This document shows, one piece after another, positions 54,689 to 64,000 of a DNA stretch of 64,000 nt. Origin of the DNA: Coix lacryma-jobi var. lacryma-jobi (taxonomy: Eukaryota > Streptophyta > Magnoliopsida > Poales > Poaceae). Position numbers and translations under genes: made by a program. How positions within the stretch are numbered: position 1 is the stretch's first letter; each line of letters opens with the position of its first letter. The DNA lies in contig CM019826.1 of assembly GCA_009763385.1 (NCBI GenBank), positions 98,254,848 through 98,318,847 of the forward strand. The letters run 5' to 3'. A model generated the notes under the pieces. That model was given only the letters and a program-made list of their open reading frames with translations. It was not told where the DNA came from and searched no databases.

Positions 54689-56150
54689 TGTTGACGCTCA
54701 CTAATGCTCATAATTAACCATCAACTATTGCATGAAATGACACTAAATGAATTACAAAGCATAGTTGTAGGGTTTGAAACTAACAAGTTCCACGAGTTTT
54801 GGTGCTCTCACTTGTTTTGTAGGACATCCATGTTTTTACCATATAAAAGTATCTCAAGTGATGAAATAGAGCACACCATTGCGAAGACCTCGTTGAGTCG
54901 ATCGAAACGGACATATGATTTGTTATATTTGGAGTCCCGGAGCGAGAGTCCTTGATGGATACGACTTGGAAGATTCTAGAACATTCCGGAACATTCCAGA
55001 AGACACGAGAAGACGACCCACGGAAGGTGGGACCCACCTGTCATAGAGGCAGACCGACCGGTCTCCCTCCTGGACCGACCGGTCGGCTATTGGGCCCAAT
55101 CTGCTCCCCCTTCGCGTGACGCACTCCAACCGACCTCTCCAACACGTTTTGGCCCATTTAGGCCCAAGTGCATATGGCGAAGGATTTAGTCCCACATCGC
55201 TTGCCCAAGGTGGAGGGGAGGCCAGGAGCCCCTATATAATAAACCCAGGACCCTCCTGAGACATCATCATCATGGAGTTGTAGAGGTGTCCCTCGAATGG
55301 ATAACCTCTCTTCTCTATGTAATTAGGTTTAGATTTTCCAATGTAATAGCTTAGCTTTAGTCGGGAGTTAGGGAGAGCGGAGCTGCGCTCCGGTTCCGGA
55401 GGAGTCTTCAGAGTTTTGGTATGTCTTTGTATCTTTTCTTTGTAAGACTTATGCTTTAATATAATTATCTTCTCTATTTACTTTATGCCTTTCATATTAT
55501 GATTAGTATAGTTGTTATGTTCTAGCATAGGATCTCCGCTCGTATCGAGTGCTCTAGTTATAGGCCATAATTAGAGTAGTAATCGATAGATTAGACTTGG
55601 TGTTTAGGCTATAGGTTACCTGCGGTTGCGCTCAACCCCACGGATAGTTGTGGTAGCCCCAGGTGGTGACAGCCCTGATGGCCGACGTATTCCACCACGT
55701 TCGGGTTGATGTTCGTAGGACCGTAGTCAGAGCTTCCCAAAACCCTTCTCATCCCTTTCTGTGGTTGGTGTTCTGATGTCCCGAAGTGTTATTATATGAC
55801 TGCTATATCTTTTCATCCTTGTTACCTTAGAACCCAAGTAATAGAGAAGTGCATAGGAACCTTGATCTCTCCCGTTGTCCTCCCACTATAGTTACCTTTA
55901 CATTTATCATTAAATTATCTTTTATGTGCTTTCATTCATTATCATATCATATATCATTCACTCCTGCTTTAGTCTATTTAGTATTCTGAGTTAGTAGATG
56001 CATGATAGTGAGTTATCAGATTCTTGACCCTTGCTTCCCAGAGGTAAAATATAAATAACGATCCTGGAATACTCCCGATAAAATGCTACAATGGTGTTCT
56101 GTGCGCTTGCGGAATCTTTCATATTCTATTTGCACTAACGAATGTCAACA
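54689..56150 (+). mobile_element. Solo LTR in element D integrase
   Basis: 1462 bp from TGTTGACGCTCAC to CGAATGTCAACA, with TATATAAT at 55233-55240. No coding sequence, PBS or internal region. It is homologous to the LTR part of the insert at 32983-34556, in opposite orientation. The flanks GAACA (54684-54688) and GAGCC (56151-56155) are the expected duplication site but now differ at two positions. The reading-frame join of the integrase supports a 5-bp duplication here. Confidence 0.75.
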
Positions 56151-57198
56151 GAGCCCCTGGGGCGTTTTGCGTTTTTGCCGTTAGTTGGCAGACCTCGCAA
56201 TGTTTGACGATGCTTTCTGCATCTCTTAATGATGTTGGCCAGTAGAAACCTTGTCGAAAAGGTTTCCCAACTAACGCCCTCGGGCCGTTGTGTGAACCAC
56301 AGATACCTTCGTGAATAAGCTTAAGAATGTCATTTCCTTCAGTCTGTGACACGCATTTGAGCCATGGCGAGGTTACCGAAGGTTTGAACAGAATGCTGTC
56401 CACAATTTTGTACCCTCGAACTCTTTGTTTTAGTCTGTTTTCTTCCTCTTTGGAGTCGGGTACATGTAGCCCATTGATATAGGCCATGATGGGTGCTCTC
56501 CAGTCCTCGTTTTGGATTGCGTTGACTAGCTTGATACTTTTTTTGGAGGCCTCAAATGTTGATTGAGTTGTTACCTCGTAAAACACGTCTGGCGGTAGCT
56601 GCAGCTGTTGCGCTGCTGCTTTGGCTAGGCTGTCTGCCTCGTTGTTTTCCGACCTCGGTATTGCTTTTACTGTTATGCCGAGGAAGAAAGATTCTAACCT
56701 TCGAACATACTGGAAGTATTTTTGGAGCTCAGGGTCTTTTGCTTTGTAATTTTTCTCGATGTGTCCCGCGATAACTTGGGAGTCTGTGTTGATGACCGCC
56801 CTTCGGACTGATAAAGATCGGAGCCTTGAAAGTGCTAGTATCACTGCCTCGTACTCTGCGGAGTTGTTTGTGCATTTGAAGTCGAGTCTTTTTGTGTATC
56901 TTAGCTTCGACCCAGATGGCGAAATCAGGATAGCCGAGGCTCCTGCTCCGGTTGCTCCCCAGGCTCCATCGACATACACTGTCCAAAACGGCTCTGATTG
57001 GGCTCCATCACTGCGAGGGTCTGGGGTCCATTCAGCTATGAAATCTGCTAGTGCCTGTGATTTGATTGCTGTTCTACCCACAAAGGTTATGGTGTAGCTG
57101 TTGAGTTCAATTGCCCACTTTGCTATTCTGCCGACTACCTCATTGTTCTTGAAAATGTTGTCAAGTGGGTATGCCGAAGGTACGTGGATTTCGTTAGC
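56151..57198 (-). pseudogene. Element D archaeal-type RNase H and integrase zinc segment
   Basis: On minus, from KSQALADFIAEWTPD, the second RNase H has WTVYVDGAWGATGAGAS, NNSAEYEAVILAL, NTDSQVIAGHI and SENNEADSLAKAAA, the D-E-D-D arrangement of the archaeal-like RNase H acquired by the Tat lineage. Integrase zinc residues follow (HEGICGSH, VKHCEVCQLT). A TAG at 57199-57201 separates it from the RT/RNase H part, in place of a likely Gln. Confidence 0.88.
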
Positions 57199-57201
57199 CT
57201 A

Positions 57202-58436
57202 GAAGTAATGTTTTAGCTTTCTTGAAGCCATGACCACGGCGTAAGCTACCTTCTCGAGCTCTGAGTAGTTTCTTTTGGGACCTTCGAGAGTTTCTGAAAC
57301 ATAGTAGATTGGGGCTTGCTTGGTTCTGTTGTTTTCGTGCAACTCCTTGATTAGAACTGCGCTTGCTGCGTGAGGCGAGGCTGCGACATACAACAGTAGC
57401 AGGTCCCCTTTGCTCGGGCTGGTTAAGGCAGTCAAGTTGGTGAGATATTTTTTCAAATCCTCGAAGGCTTGCTGCTGCCGAGGTCCCCAATTGAATGGAG
57501 TTGTGCTTCTTAGTGTTTCAAAGAAGGGTAACGCTCAGCTGATCTGGAGATGAATCTGCTGAGTGCTGCTAACCGGCCTGACAAACGCTGAGCTGCTTTT
57601 TTGGTTGTCGGGGGTTCCATATTGATGATAGCATCAATTTTCTCGGGGTTGGCTTTGATTCCCCTTGCTGAGACGATGCAGTCCAGCAGTTTTCCTTCGC
57701 TTACCCCGAAAATGCATTTTTTGGGGTTTAGTTTTAATCCGGCAGACCAGAGGTTGCTGAACACTCTTGATAAGTCTGAAATGTGGTTTTCTTTTAGCTC
57801 GCTTTGGACGATGAAATCATCGACGTAGGCAGAGATGGCATGTTCGTTTTTGAAGACTTCAGATGTCATGCGAGCGAAGGTTGATCCTGCGTTTCTCAAG
57901 CCTTCTGCCATTCTTCGAAAACAAAAGGTGCTCGAAGGTGTAATGAAGCTTGTTTTTTCCTCGTCTTCTTCATTCATCCAGATCTGATGATACCCCGAGA
58001 AACAGTCGAGGAGAGAAAGTGTTTGGCAACCAGCTGCTCTGTCAACCAGAGTGCTTATGTTTGGCTGGGAAAAATCGTCCTTCGGGCAGGCTTTGTTCAA
58101 GCACGTGAAGTCTACGCACATTCTCCACTTCTTGTTCTTTTTCTAGACTAAAACCACATTCGAAAGCCATGTTGGGTATTTGACTGGACGGATGACACCT
58201 GCGTCCAAGAGTCTTTTTACCTTAGCCCTCGCTGCTTCTTTTCTTTCTTCTGACATTTTGCGAAGTTTTTGCTTAACTGGGCGATAACCTAGCTTTATGT
58301 TTAGGCTATGCTCTATCAAAGCTCTGTTTACTCCTTTGAGGTCATCCGCAGACCAGGCGAAGGTGTCAGAGTTTTCTTTGAGGAAAAGAACGAGGTTGTT
58401 TTCTGATTGGGGGTCTAGGTTGGCTGAGATGAGCAC
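57202..58436 (-). pseudogene. Element D reverse transcriptase and first RNase H
   Basis: RT N-terminal part 58436-58143 (RRPVKQ-like region, DAGVIRPVKYPTWLSNVVLV), TAG at 58143-58145, then MCVDFTCLNKACPKDDF and LLDCFSGYHQI, with the catalytic site as SAYVDDFIV. A frameshift near 57525 leads to the connection and the retroviral-type RNase H remnant (LLLYVAASPHAASAVLI, RNYSELEKVAYAVVMAS). KACPKDDF is a Tat/Ogre-type RT signature as I know it. Confidence 0.88.
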
Positions 58437-58873
58437 TTTTCTTTCGGAGTTGCCCTTAAAGAGTTGGACTTGTTTAGTCTCCTCTTTGGGTGATGCTTTT
58501 TCTCAGTCAGTGCATACCTCACATTGGGTGTTGGGGTTTGTTGCACGAGGTTTTGACAAGTTGTGGACATTGCGTTGTCCCGGTGCTACTGTTCCCTCAG
58601 CTGCCCTTGCAATGTCTTGGTCTCCATATACTGCAACCACCCCCTTCGGAGCAAGAAGCTTCATGCAGAGGTATGCAGGATGGATGACTGCATTAAATGC
58701 ATTGGTGACCCCTCGGCCAAATATTGCATTGTAAGGATAAAACATGTCGACCACGTCGAAGGTTATGTGCTCGGTTCTGCAGTTCATCTGGTCCCCGAAG
58801 GTCACGGGCAAAGATATTTTTCCGACAGCTCTCACTTGTTGACCGCCGAAGCCGTATAGTGGGTTGTCAGCGG
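58437..58873 (-). pseudogene. Element D protease C-terminal region, truncated by element E
   Basis: On minus, YGFGGQQVRAVGKISLPVTF and HITFDVVDMFYPYNAIFGRG match the second half of a retropepsin and its YNAI-GR end. The active-site half is missing because element E sits at 58874. A TGA near 58503 interrupts the linker to RT. Confidence 0.75.
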
Positions 58874-60805
58874 TGAAAGGTCCTAATTGGCTAGAGGGGG
58901 GGTGAATAGCCTAATTTAAAATTCTACAAAGCACTCGAGCAATTTGTTAGACAATAACAAAGCTATAAATGCGGTTGCTCTAGCTCTATGTCAAATGCAA
59001 GCCACCTATTTGCAAGTCTAGTTAATTATGATCTCTAGGGCACACAAGGACTAAGTCACTACTTTACTAAACTAGTGAGCTACACAAGAGAGCTAGCAAA
59101 ACTAAACTAGCTACACTAGCAAAGCTACTACTATTATTAACAAGGGAAACAAGTTACTCTATAACAAGTATGAACAAAGGAATACAAGAGAGTGGTAGTG
59201 TGATTTTACCGAACCGAGCAAGTGAAGATAATTGATATCACAATGGAATGCCAATCACCAAGGGACACAATATGAACACGAGATTTATCCCCGAGGTTCA
59301 CGTGCTTGCCGGCACGCTACGTCCTCGTTGTGTCGACCAAGGCTTCGTAGTTCGGTGGCTAATCGGTATCACACACCGAGCTCTCCACAAGAGCGCCACA
59401 AGAACCTACCCCAAGCAATGGTAACTCAATGACACGCGCAATTTACTAGGAGTTACCTTTGGCTCTTCGCCGGGGAGGTACAAGCCCCTCACAAAGTCGT
59501 TGGGATGGCCACGAACAATCACCAACTCGTGCCGATCCTCCTCCGCTGCCACCAAGCCGTCTAGGCACCGGCAAGTGCCAAGAGTAAAAAGAAATCCATA
59601 GCAACAATCACCAAGATGCCTCTAGAATGCAAGATCACAATGCAAGCTCTTGGTTTCACTCGATCTCACTTGGATTCGCACTAACAATCAAAGAGATCGG
59701 AGAGAGGGATTAGATCTTGCTCAAGAGGATGTTCAAGAGGTTAGAAAGTCAAGAGCATTCTCCCCAAACGCGGCCACGACTTATATATAGAGAGGAGAGG
59801 ACGGCAGCCCGACCCCCACCTTTCTGCGCTTGGTCGGTAGTACCGACCCCTCCTGGGCGGTACTACCGGCTTAGTCAAACTAGCCGTTTACTCACATCCC
59901 GCTGATTAAGGCGAAGCACCGACTTTTGGTCGGTACCTCCGAGGTCGGTAGTACCGAGGTAATGGCGGTACTACCGCCAAGCCAAAATCGGCCGCGAACA
60001 GAGAGCTCTGCGAAAAACAAGCCACTACCGACCTTGCGTCGGTACCACCGCGGGCGGTAGTACCAAGGTAATGGCGGTACTACCGCCAGGCCATTTTCAA
60101 ATCTACAGAGAGCCTCGCGAAACCCCTTAGAGCCACGGTACCACCGACCCTCTGGTCGGTACCACCGCCGGCGGTAGTACCGAGGTTATGGCGGTACTAC
60201 CGCCAGGCCAAAAACGCCCCAACACAGAGATGGCTGCACGCAGCACCTATGGGCGGTACCACCGACCACCCTGGTCGGTACCACCGACCATACACAGAAA
60301 ACTTCATTTTCTTCCCTGTGTTGATCCAAAACTACTCCAACAACTTCTCCTTTGCAAATGTGCTAACACCACCAAGTGTACACAACCTTGTGCAAGTGTG
60401 TTAGCATTTTCAAAACATTTTTCAAAGGATTTATCGCCTCATTTTAGTTATGTCATATGCAAATGCAACTAGAGGCAACTTGATAACCGTATACTATGAA
60501 TTTCTCCTCTTGATAGTACGGCTATCTATCCTAAATACACTCACAACCTCTATGGTGTCTTGAGTGCCAAAAACAAAAGAGCCTATTGGTTATACCTTTG
60601 ACTTGAGCTCTTTTATTTTCCTCTTTCTTCTTTTCTTCTAGTGAAGATATGGACCATCTTACGACCAATCACTTGATCATTGCATCACATGTCCATCATC
60701 ATGTTTCACTTGAGCCATGGACCACCTTTTGCTAATCAAACACTTAATGACAAAGGTTAGTCCAATGGGTTTCATCAATTATCCAAAACCAAACTTGGGC
60801 TTTCA
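58874..60805 (-). repeat. Element E 3' LTR
   Basis: 1932 bp, TGAAAGG to GGGCTTTCA in plus coordinates. Its low end has GGCTAGAGGGGGGGTGAATAG, resembling the GGCGACCAGAGGGGGGTGAATG ends of A and B. TATATATA on minus near 59782-59789. The palindrome array lies upstream of TATA (59825-60295). Confidence 0.88.
59825..60295. repeat. GGTAGTACC palindrome array of element E
   Basis: Repeated pairs of CGGTAGTACCG and CGGTACTACCG separated by short spacers such as AGGTAATGG, with additional GGTACCACCG variants. It lies in U3. Confidence 0.85.
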
Positions 60806-60822
60806 ATCTCCCCCTTTTTGGT
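60806..60822 (-). other. Polypurine tract of element E
   Basis: On minus ACCAAAAAGGGGGAGAT directly precedes the 3' LTR start TGAAAGCCC. Confidence 0.88.
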
Positions 60823-61847
60823 AATTGATGACAACCCTCATACAAGATATTATGATAAAGATTTGAGACACCAAGGTAGTATTTGCTCCCCCTACATATG
60901 TGCTATAGAGTTTGGTTCGAGGTTTGGCACATATGCATGGATATAAAATTTTGGGTGAGCAATTACTAACTTGTGATACTAAGGTTTAAAGAATGGACCT
61001 TTGAAACGCGATACCAATCGGAGTGCAAAACTCATGATCATCCTTAGCACCATAATGAACTAGATACAACTTGTAAGCCAACTTTTAAGCAAATATATTG
61101 GCAAAAATGTTAAATTCCAAAAATCTAGTTCTATCCTATGCATGCTAGTACTTCATTTCATCATTCAAGTTCTAGTCTAGCAAGCAACACACAAGAGAGA
61201 TACTACTTGAAAACACAAACTAATGCAAGACAATGCAAGCAAGCATATGTAAGATGCACATTGCAAATGCATTCAATCAAGTTCATAGGCTTGCTCCCCC
61301 TACTTGTGTGCTTAAAAATTTTATCCCTTTCTTTTCATAAATCTTTCTCATTGTGCAACTTCTTCTCCCTTTTTGCATATCTTTTATGCCATTTTTCTCC
61401 CCCTTTGTCATCAATGACCACAAAAGGTGAGTTTTTCATTTGTAAAGCATGGGAGTAGAAATTGATCAAATTGTGGTTCAACTATAAACAATTGCATACC
61501 ATATATAGCACGGTTTGCTCTAGAGTAAGCTTCTTCACACATCTTGCAATGGTTATCTTACTCATGTCGGTTATATACTTCAATGCTCATGTTTGTAGTC
61601 AAACACTAGGATTGCAAGCCCATAAACATGTCATATGCCACCACTAGATCATAACAATCATAGAAGCAATAGTGGTACCATACCAACATCAAAGTCATTT
61701 GATTTTCAATGAATGAGGTCCAAAACCTACTAGATATGCCTAGATGCTCTAAACAAGTCCTTAGCAAGGTATGAGATGCAAATGTCAAACAATAATACCT
61801 TTGCTTTGGCTTGGAGGAGAGGCAAGTCATATAAGTGAGGTGCATTA
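60823..61847 (-). other. Non-coding 3' spacer of element E
   Basis: About 1 kb without a recognisable gene on either strand. Short ORFs at 61138-61458 and 61462-61647 (plus) are AT-rich with no domain. Confidence 0.65.
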
Positions 61848-63998
61848 TCAACACATATTTGAGAAATCTAGTATGTTCAACTCATTCCTTAGCTTGCAAA
61901 ACCTCTTCTCATCAAGTGGCTTAGTGAATATATCCGCAAGTTGATCATCGGTCCTAACACTCTCAATAGATATATCTCCCTTTTGTTGATGATCTCTAAT
62001 GAAGTGGTGCCTAATGTCAATGTGCTTGGTTCTTGAATGTTGCACCGGGTTGTTTGTGAGCTTCACCGCACTTTCATTGTCACATAGCAATGGCACTTGT
62101 TTGAATTTTATTCCAAAGTCCTTCAAGGTTGCCCTCATCCATAGGAGTTGTGCACAACAACTACTGGCACTAATATATTCGGCTTCGGCGGTAGAGAGTG
62201 CCACACTATTTTGTTTCTTTGAAGACCAAGATACAAGTGACCTTCCCAATAATTGACATGTGCCCGATGTGCTCTTTCTATCAATCTTGCAACCCGCATA
62301 ATCGGAATCGGAGTACCCAATTAATTCAAAGTTTGCTCCTTTGGGATACCACAACCCAACATTTTGTGTAGCCTTCAAGTACCTCAAGATTCTCTTTGTT
62401 GCTTTCAAATGACTCTCTCTTGGAGAAGCTTGGAATCTTGCACACATGCACACACTAAACATGGCATCCGGCCTTGAAGCGGTCACATAGAGTAAGCTTC
62501 CAATCATAGACCGATACAATTTTTGATCCACCATGTTGCCACTAGCATCACCATCCAAGTGTCCATTTGTTCCCATTGGTGTACTAATAGCTTTTGCATC
62601 ATTAAGACCAAACTTCTTGAGCATATCTTTGATGTACTTGCCTTGACTCACAAAAGTACCATTCTTCATTTGCTTGATTTGAAGACCAAGGAAGTAACTA
62701 AGCTTTCCAATCATGGACATTTCAAACTCTTTTGCCATCATATTTGCAAACTCTTCACAAAAATCTTGGTTGGTTGAGCCAAATATGATATCATCAACAT
62801 AGATTTGCAACACAAACAAGTCATTCCCTATCTTCTTGGTGAAGAGAGTGGTGTCAACCTTTCCCATTTTGAACCCTTTGGATAGAAGGAAATTCCTCAA
62901 TCTTTCATACCATGCCCTTGGAGCTTGCTTTAAGCCATACAATGCTTTTCTCAACTTGTAGACATGGTTGGGCTTCTTTTCATCTTCAAAACCGGGAGGT
63001 TGCTCAACATATACCAACTCATTGATGTAGCCATTGAGAAATGCACTCTTTACATCCATTTGATATAGCTTGATGTTATGAGCACAAGCATAAGCTAATA
63101 GGATTCTAATTGCTTCCAATCTTGCAACCGGTGCATATGTCTCTCCAAAGTCAAGCCCTTCAATTTGAGTGTAACCTTGTGCTACCAATCTTGCTTTGTT
63201 TCTCAGCACTAGGCCATCTTGATCTTGCTTGTTGCGGAATACCCATCTAGTACCAATAACATTATAGCTCTTAGGCCTCTCAACCAATTCCCAAACTTCA
63301 TTTCTTGTGAAGTTGTTTAGCTCTTCATGCATGGCATTAACCCAATCAACATCCTTCAAAGCTTCTTCAATCTTGGTTGCTTCAATAGTTGACACAAATG
63401 AATAGTTCCCACAAAACATTGTCAATCTTGATCTTGTTTGAACACCACTTTGAATGCCACCAATAACCAAATCTAAGGGATGATCTCTTGCTATACTTGA
63501 AGGTTGAAGCACTTGATTCGCATTGCTTGTACTCGGTTGATCCGCTTGTTGCACATTAGGAGATGATGAACTAGCCACTTGTTGATTTTGAACTTGAGAA
63601 TCACTATCTTGCTCATTTGGGATGGTGACCACTTGCTCTTTGTCATCTTCAACATCAATGACTTCTCTTGGCCTAATATCACCAACATCCATGTTCTTCA
63701 TTGCATTCACCAAATGAGTGCCTCTCACATCATCTAAGTTCTCATTTTCATCTTGAGATCCATTTGTTTCATCAAATTCTACATCATGAACTTCTTCAAG
63801 TGTTCCACTAGCCAAGTTCCATACTCTATATGCTTTGCTTGTAGTTGAATATCCAAGTAGGAACCCTTCATCACATTTCTTGTCAAACTTGCTCAATCTT
63901 GTGCCCTTCTTCAATATATAGCACTTGCAACCAAATACTCTAAAGTATGCAATATTGGGCTTTCTTCCATTCAATAGCTCATATGGTGTCATTTCCAA
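61848..63998 (-). CDS. Element E pol: integrase C-terminus, RT and RNase H, open frame
   Basis: 716 codons open to the window edge, so the true start is outside. It begins in the integrase C-terminal part (PYELLNGRKPNIAYFRVFGC), then a Ser/Gln-rich linker (about codons 85-195). RT follows with NAMHEELNNFTRNEVWEL, MDVKSAFLNGYINE and catalytic YVDD (62790-62801, codon about 400). RNase H has YSDSDYAGCKIDRKSTSGT, LSTAEAEYISASSCC and KHIDIRHHFIRDH, ending LRNELNILDFSNMC. No stop or frameshift is seen. This part encodes functions for copying and joining the element's DNA. Copia order is confirmed by integrase preceding RT. Confidence 0.93.
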   Translation of the reverse strand: MEMTPYELLNGRKPNIAYFRVFGCKCYILKKGTRLSKFDKKCDEGFLLGYSTTSKAYRVWNLASGTLEEVHDVEFDETNGSQDENENLDDVRGTHLVNAMKNMDVGDIRPREVIDVEDDKEQVVTIPNEQDSDSQVQNQQVASSSSPNVQQADQPSTSNANQVLQPSSIARDHPLDLVIGGIQSGVQTRSRLTMFCGNYSFVSTIEATKIEEALKDVDWVNAMHEELNNFTRNEVWELVERPKSYNVIGTRWVFRNKQDQDGLVLRNKARLVAQGYTQIEGLDFGETYAPVARLEAIRILLAYACAHNIKLYQMDVKSAFLNGYINELVYVEQPPGFEDEKKPNHVYKLRKALYGLKQAPRAWYERLRNFLLSKGFKMGKVDTTLFTKKIGNDLFVLQIYVDDIIFGSTNQDFCEEFANMMAKEFEMSMIGKLSYFLGLQIKQMKNGTFVSQGKYIKDMLKKFGLNDAKAISTPMGTNGHLDGDASGNMVDQKLYRSMIGSLLYVTASRPDAMFSVCMCARFQASPRESHLKATKRILRYLKATQNVGLWYPKGANFELIGYSDSDYAGCKIDRKSTSGTCQLLGRSLVSWSSKKQNSVALSTAEAEYISASSCCAQLLWMRATLKDFGIKFKQVPLLCDNESAVKLTNNPVQHSRTKHIDIRHHFIRDHQQKGDISIESVRTDDQLADIFTKPLDEKRFCKLRNELNILDFSNMC

Positions 63999-64000
63999 CA

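Larger units (their letters stand above)
47498..64000 (-). mobile_element. Tat-lineage Gypsy element D (minus), 3' part, interrupted by a solo LTR and element E
   Basis: On minus: protease end, RT, RNase H, second (archaeal-type) RNase H, integrase (58873 down to 53812), tandem arrays (53500-52216), an antisense gene on plus (48386-52104), polypurine tract and 3' LTR (48174-47498). A second RNase H, a long 3' region with tandem repeats and an antisense ORF are known features of the Tat lineage (Grande, RIRE2, Cinful and relatives). D inserted into element A gag after CATAC. Its gag and 5' LTR lie beyond element E, outside the window, if present. Confidence 0.85.
58874..64000 (-). mobile_element. 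Copia element E (minus), 3' LTR to integrase, continues past window
   Basis: 3' LTR 60805-58874, polypurine tract, 1 kb spacer, pol from 63998 down to 61848. It inserted in element D after AGCGG (58869-58873); the matching duplication would lie beyond the window. The LTR on minus starts TGAAAGCCCAAG and ends AGGACCTTTCA. Its pol frame is open throughout the window, so E may be the youngest element here. Confidence 0.88.

Noticed and set aside
59282..60300. Regulatory host gene promoter near the GGTAGTACC array
   Set aside because: The whole stretch lies between defined LTR ends of element E (58874-60805).

Overview
The window is plant nuclear DNA, almost certainly from a grass (Poaceae), and appears to be intergenic heterochromatin built from nested LTR retrotransposons. 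I find no host single-copy gene, tRNA, rRNA or prokaryotic feature. Grass origin is inferred from initiator-tRNA-Met primer binding sites, the Copia (PR-IN-RT-RNaseH) and Gypsy (PR-RT-RNaseH-IN) lineages present, and LTRs rich in short GC palindromes. The species cannot be fixed from this sequence.

Layout. 1-1740: Copia LTR fragment (minus), cut by the window edge. About 1833-3390: truncated LTR of the same superfamily (plus). 3391-8220: decayed Gypsy internal region with a gag relic. 8221-25386: Copia element C (plus), consisting of its 5' LTR, PBS and gag. C's LTR is split by a complete 13.9 kb chromodomain Gypsy element of Tekay/Del type (8797-22735; 4.1 kb LTRs; target duplication CGGGT). 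C's gag is cut at 25386 by Copia element A (minus, 25387-47497). A's gag is itself interrupted three times: by a 1.57 kb LTR-plus-leader insert (32983-34556, duplication GGTAT), by complete Copia element B (minus, 35685-47238, duplication CATGG), and by Tat-lineage Gypsy element D (minus, from 47498). D's pol is split by a 1.46 kb solo LTR (54689-56150) and D is cut at 58873 by Copia element E (minus), which runs off the window end. The deepest chain is C > A > D > E, four levels.

The most interesting content is two non-pol genes in two unrelated Gypsy elements. The Tekay element has an ORF upstream of gag (orf0, 13223-13672) whose protein begins MARIKLTARKSTG, closely matching the histone H3 tail through K4 and K9. 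It continues into a basic patch and a long coiled coil, and an acidic tail is present in an overlapping frame. D carries an antisense, TATA-driven, intron-containing gene (48386-52104) whose product begins MARSKQTAR, again H3-like around K4, followed by a plant transposon domain, a nuclear localisation signal, an acidic stretch and a coiled coil. The Tekay element also encodes a chromodomain on its integrase, so an element with a chromatin reader carries a mimic of the likely ligand. This is an inference worth testing.

Other structure: the Copia LTRs contain arrays of short palindromes whose two arms change together, different palindrome cassettes sit at the same LTR position in related elements, and D has two tandem arrays between pol and its antisense gene. 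Most coding regions are broken. In Copia A/B/C and in D many breaks fit C-to-T changes (CAG to TAG, CGA to TGA). In the Tekay element they are mainly single-base indels, which could partly be assembly error.
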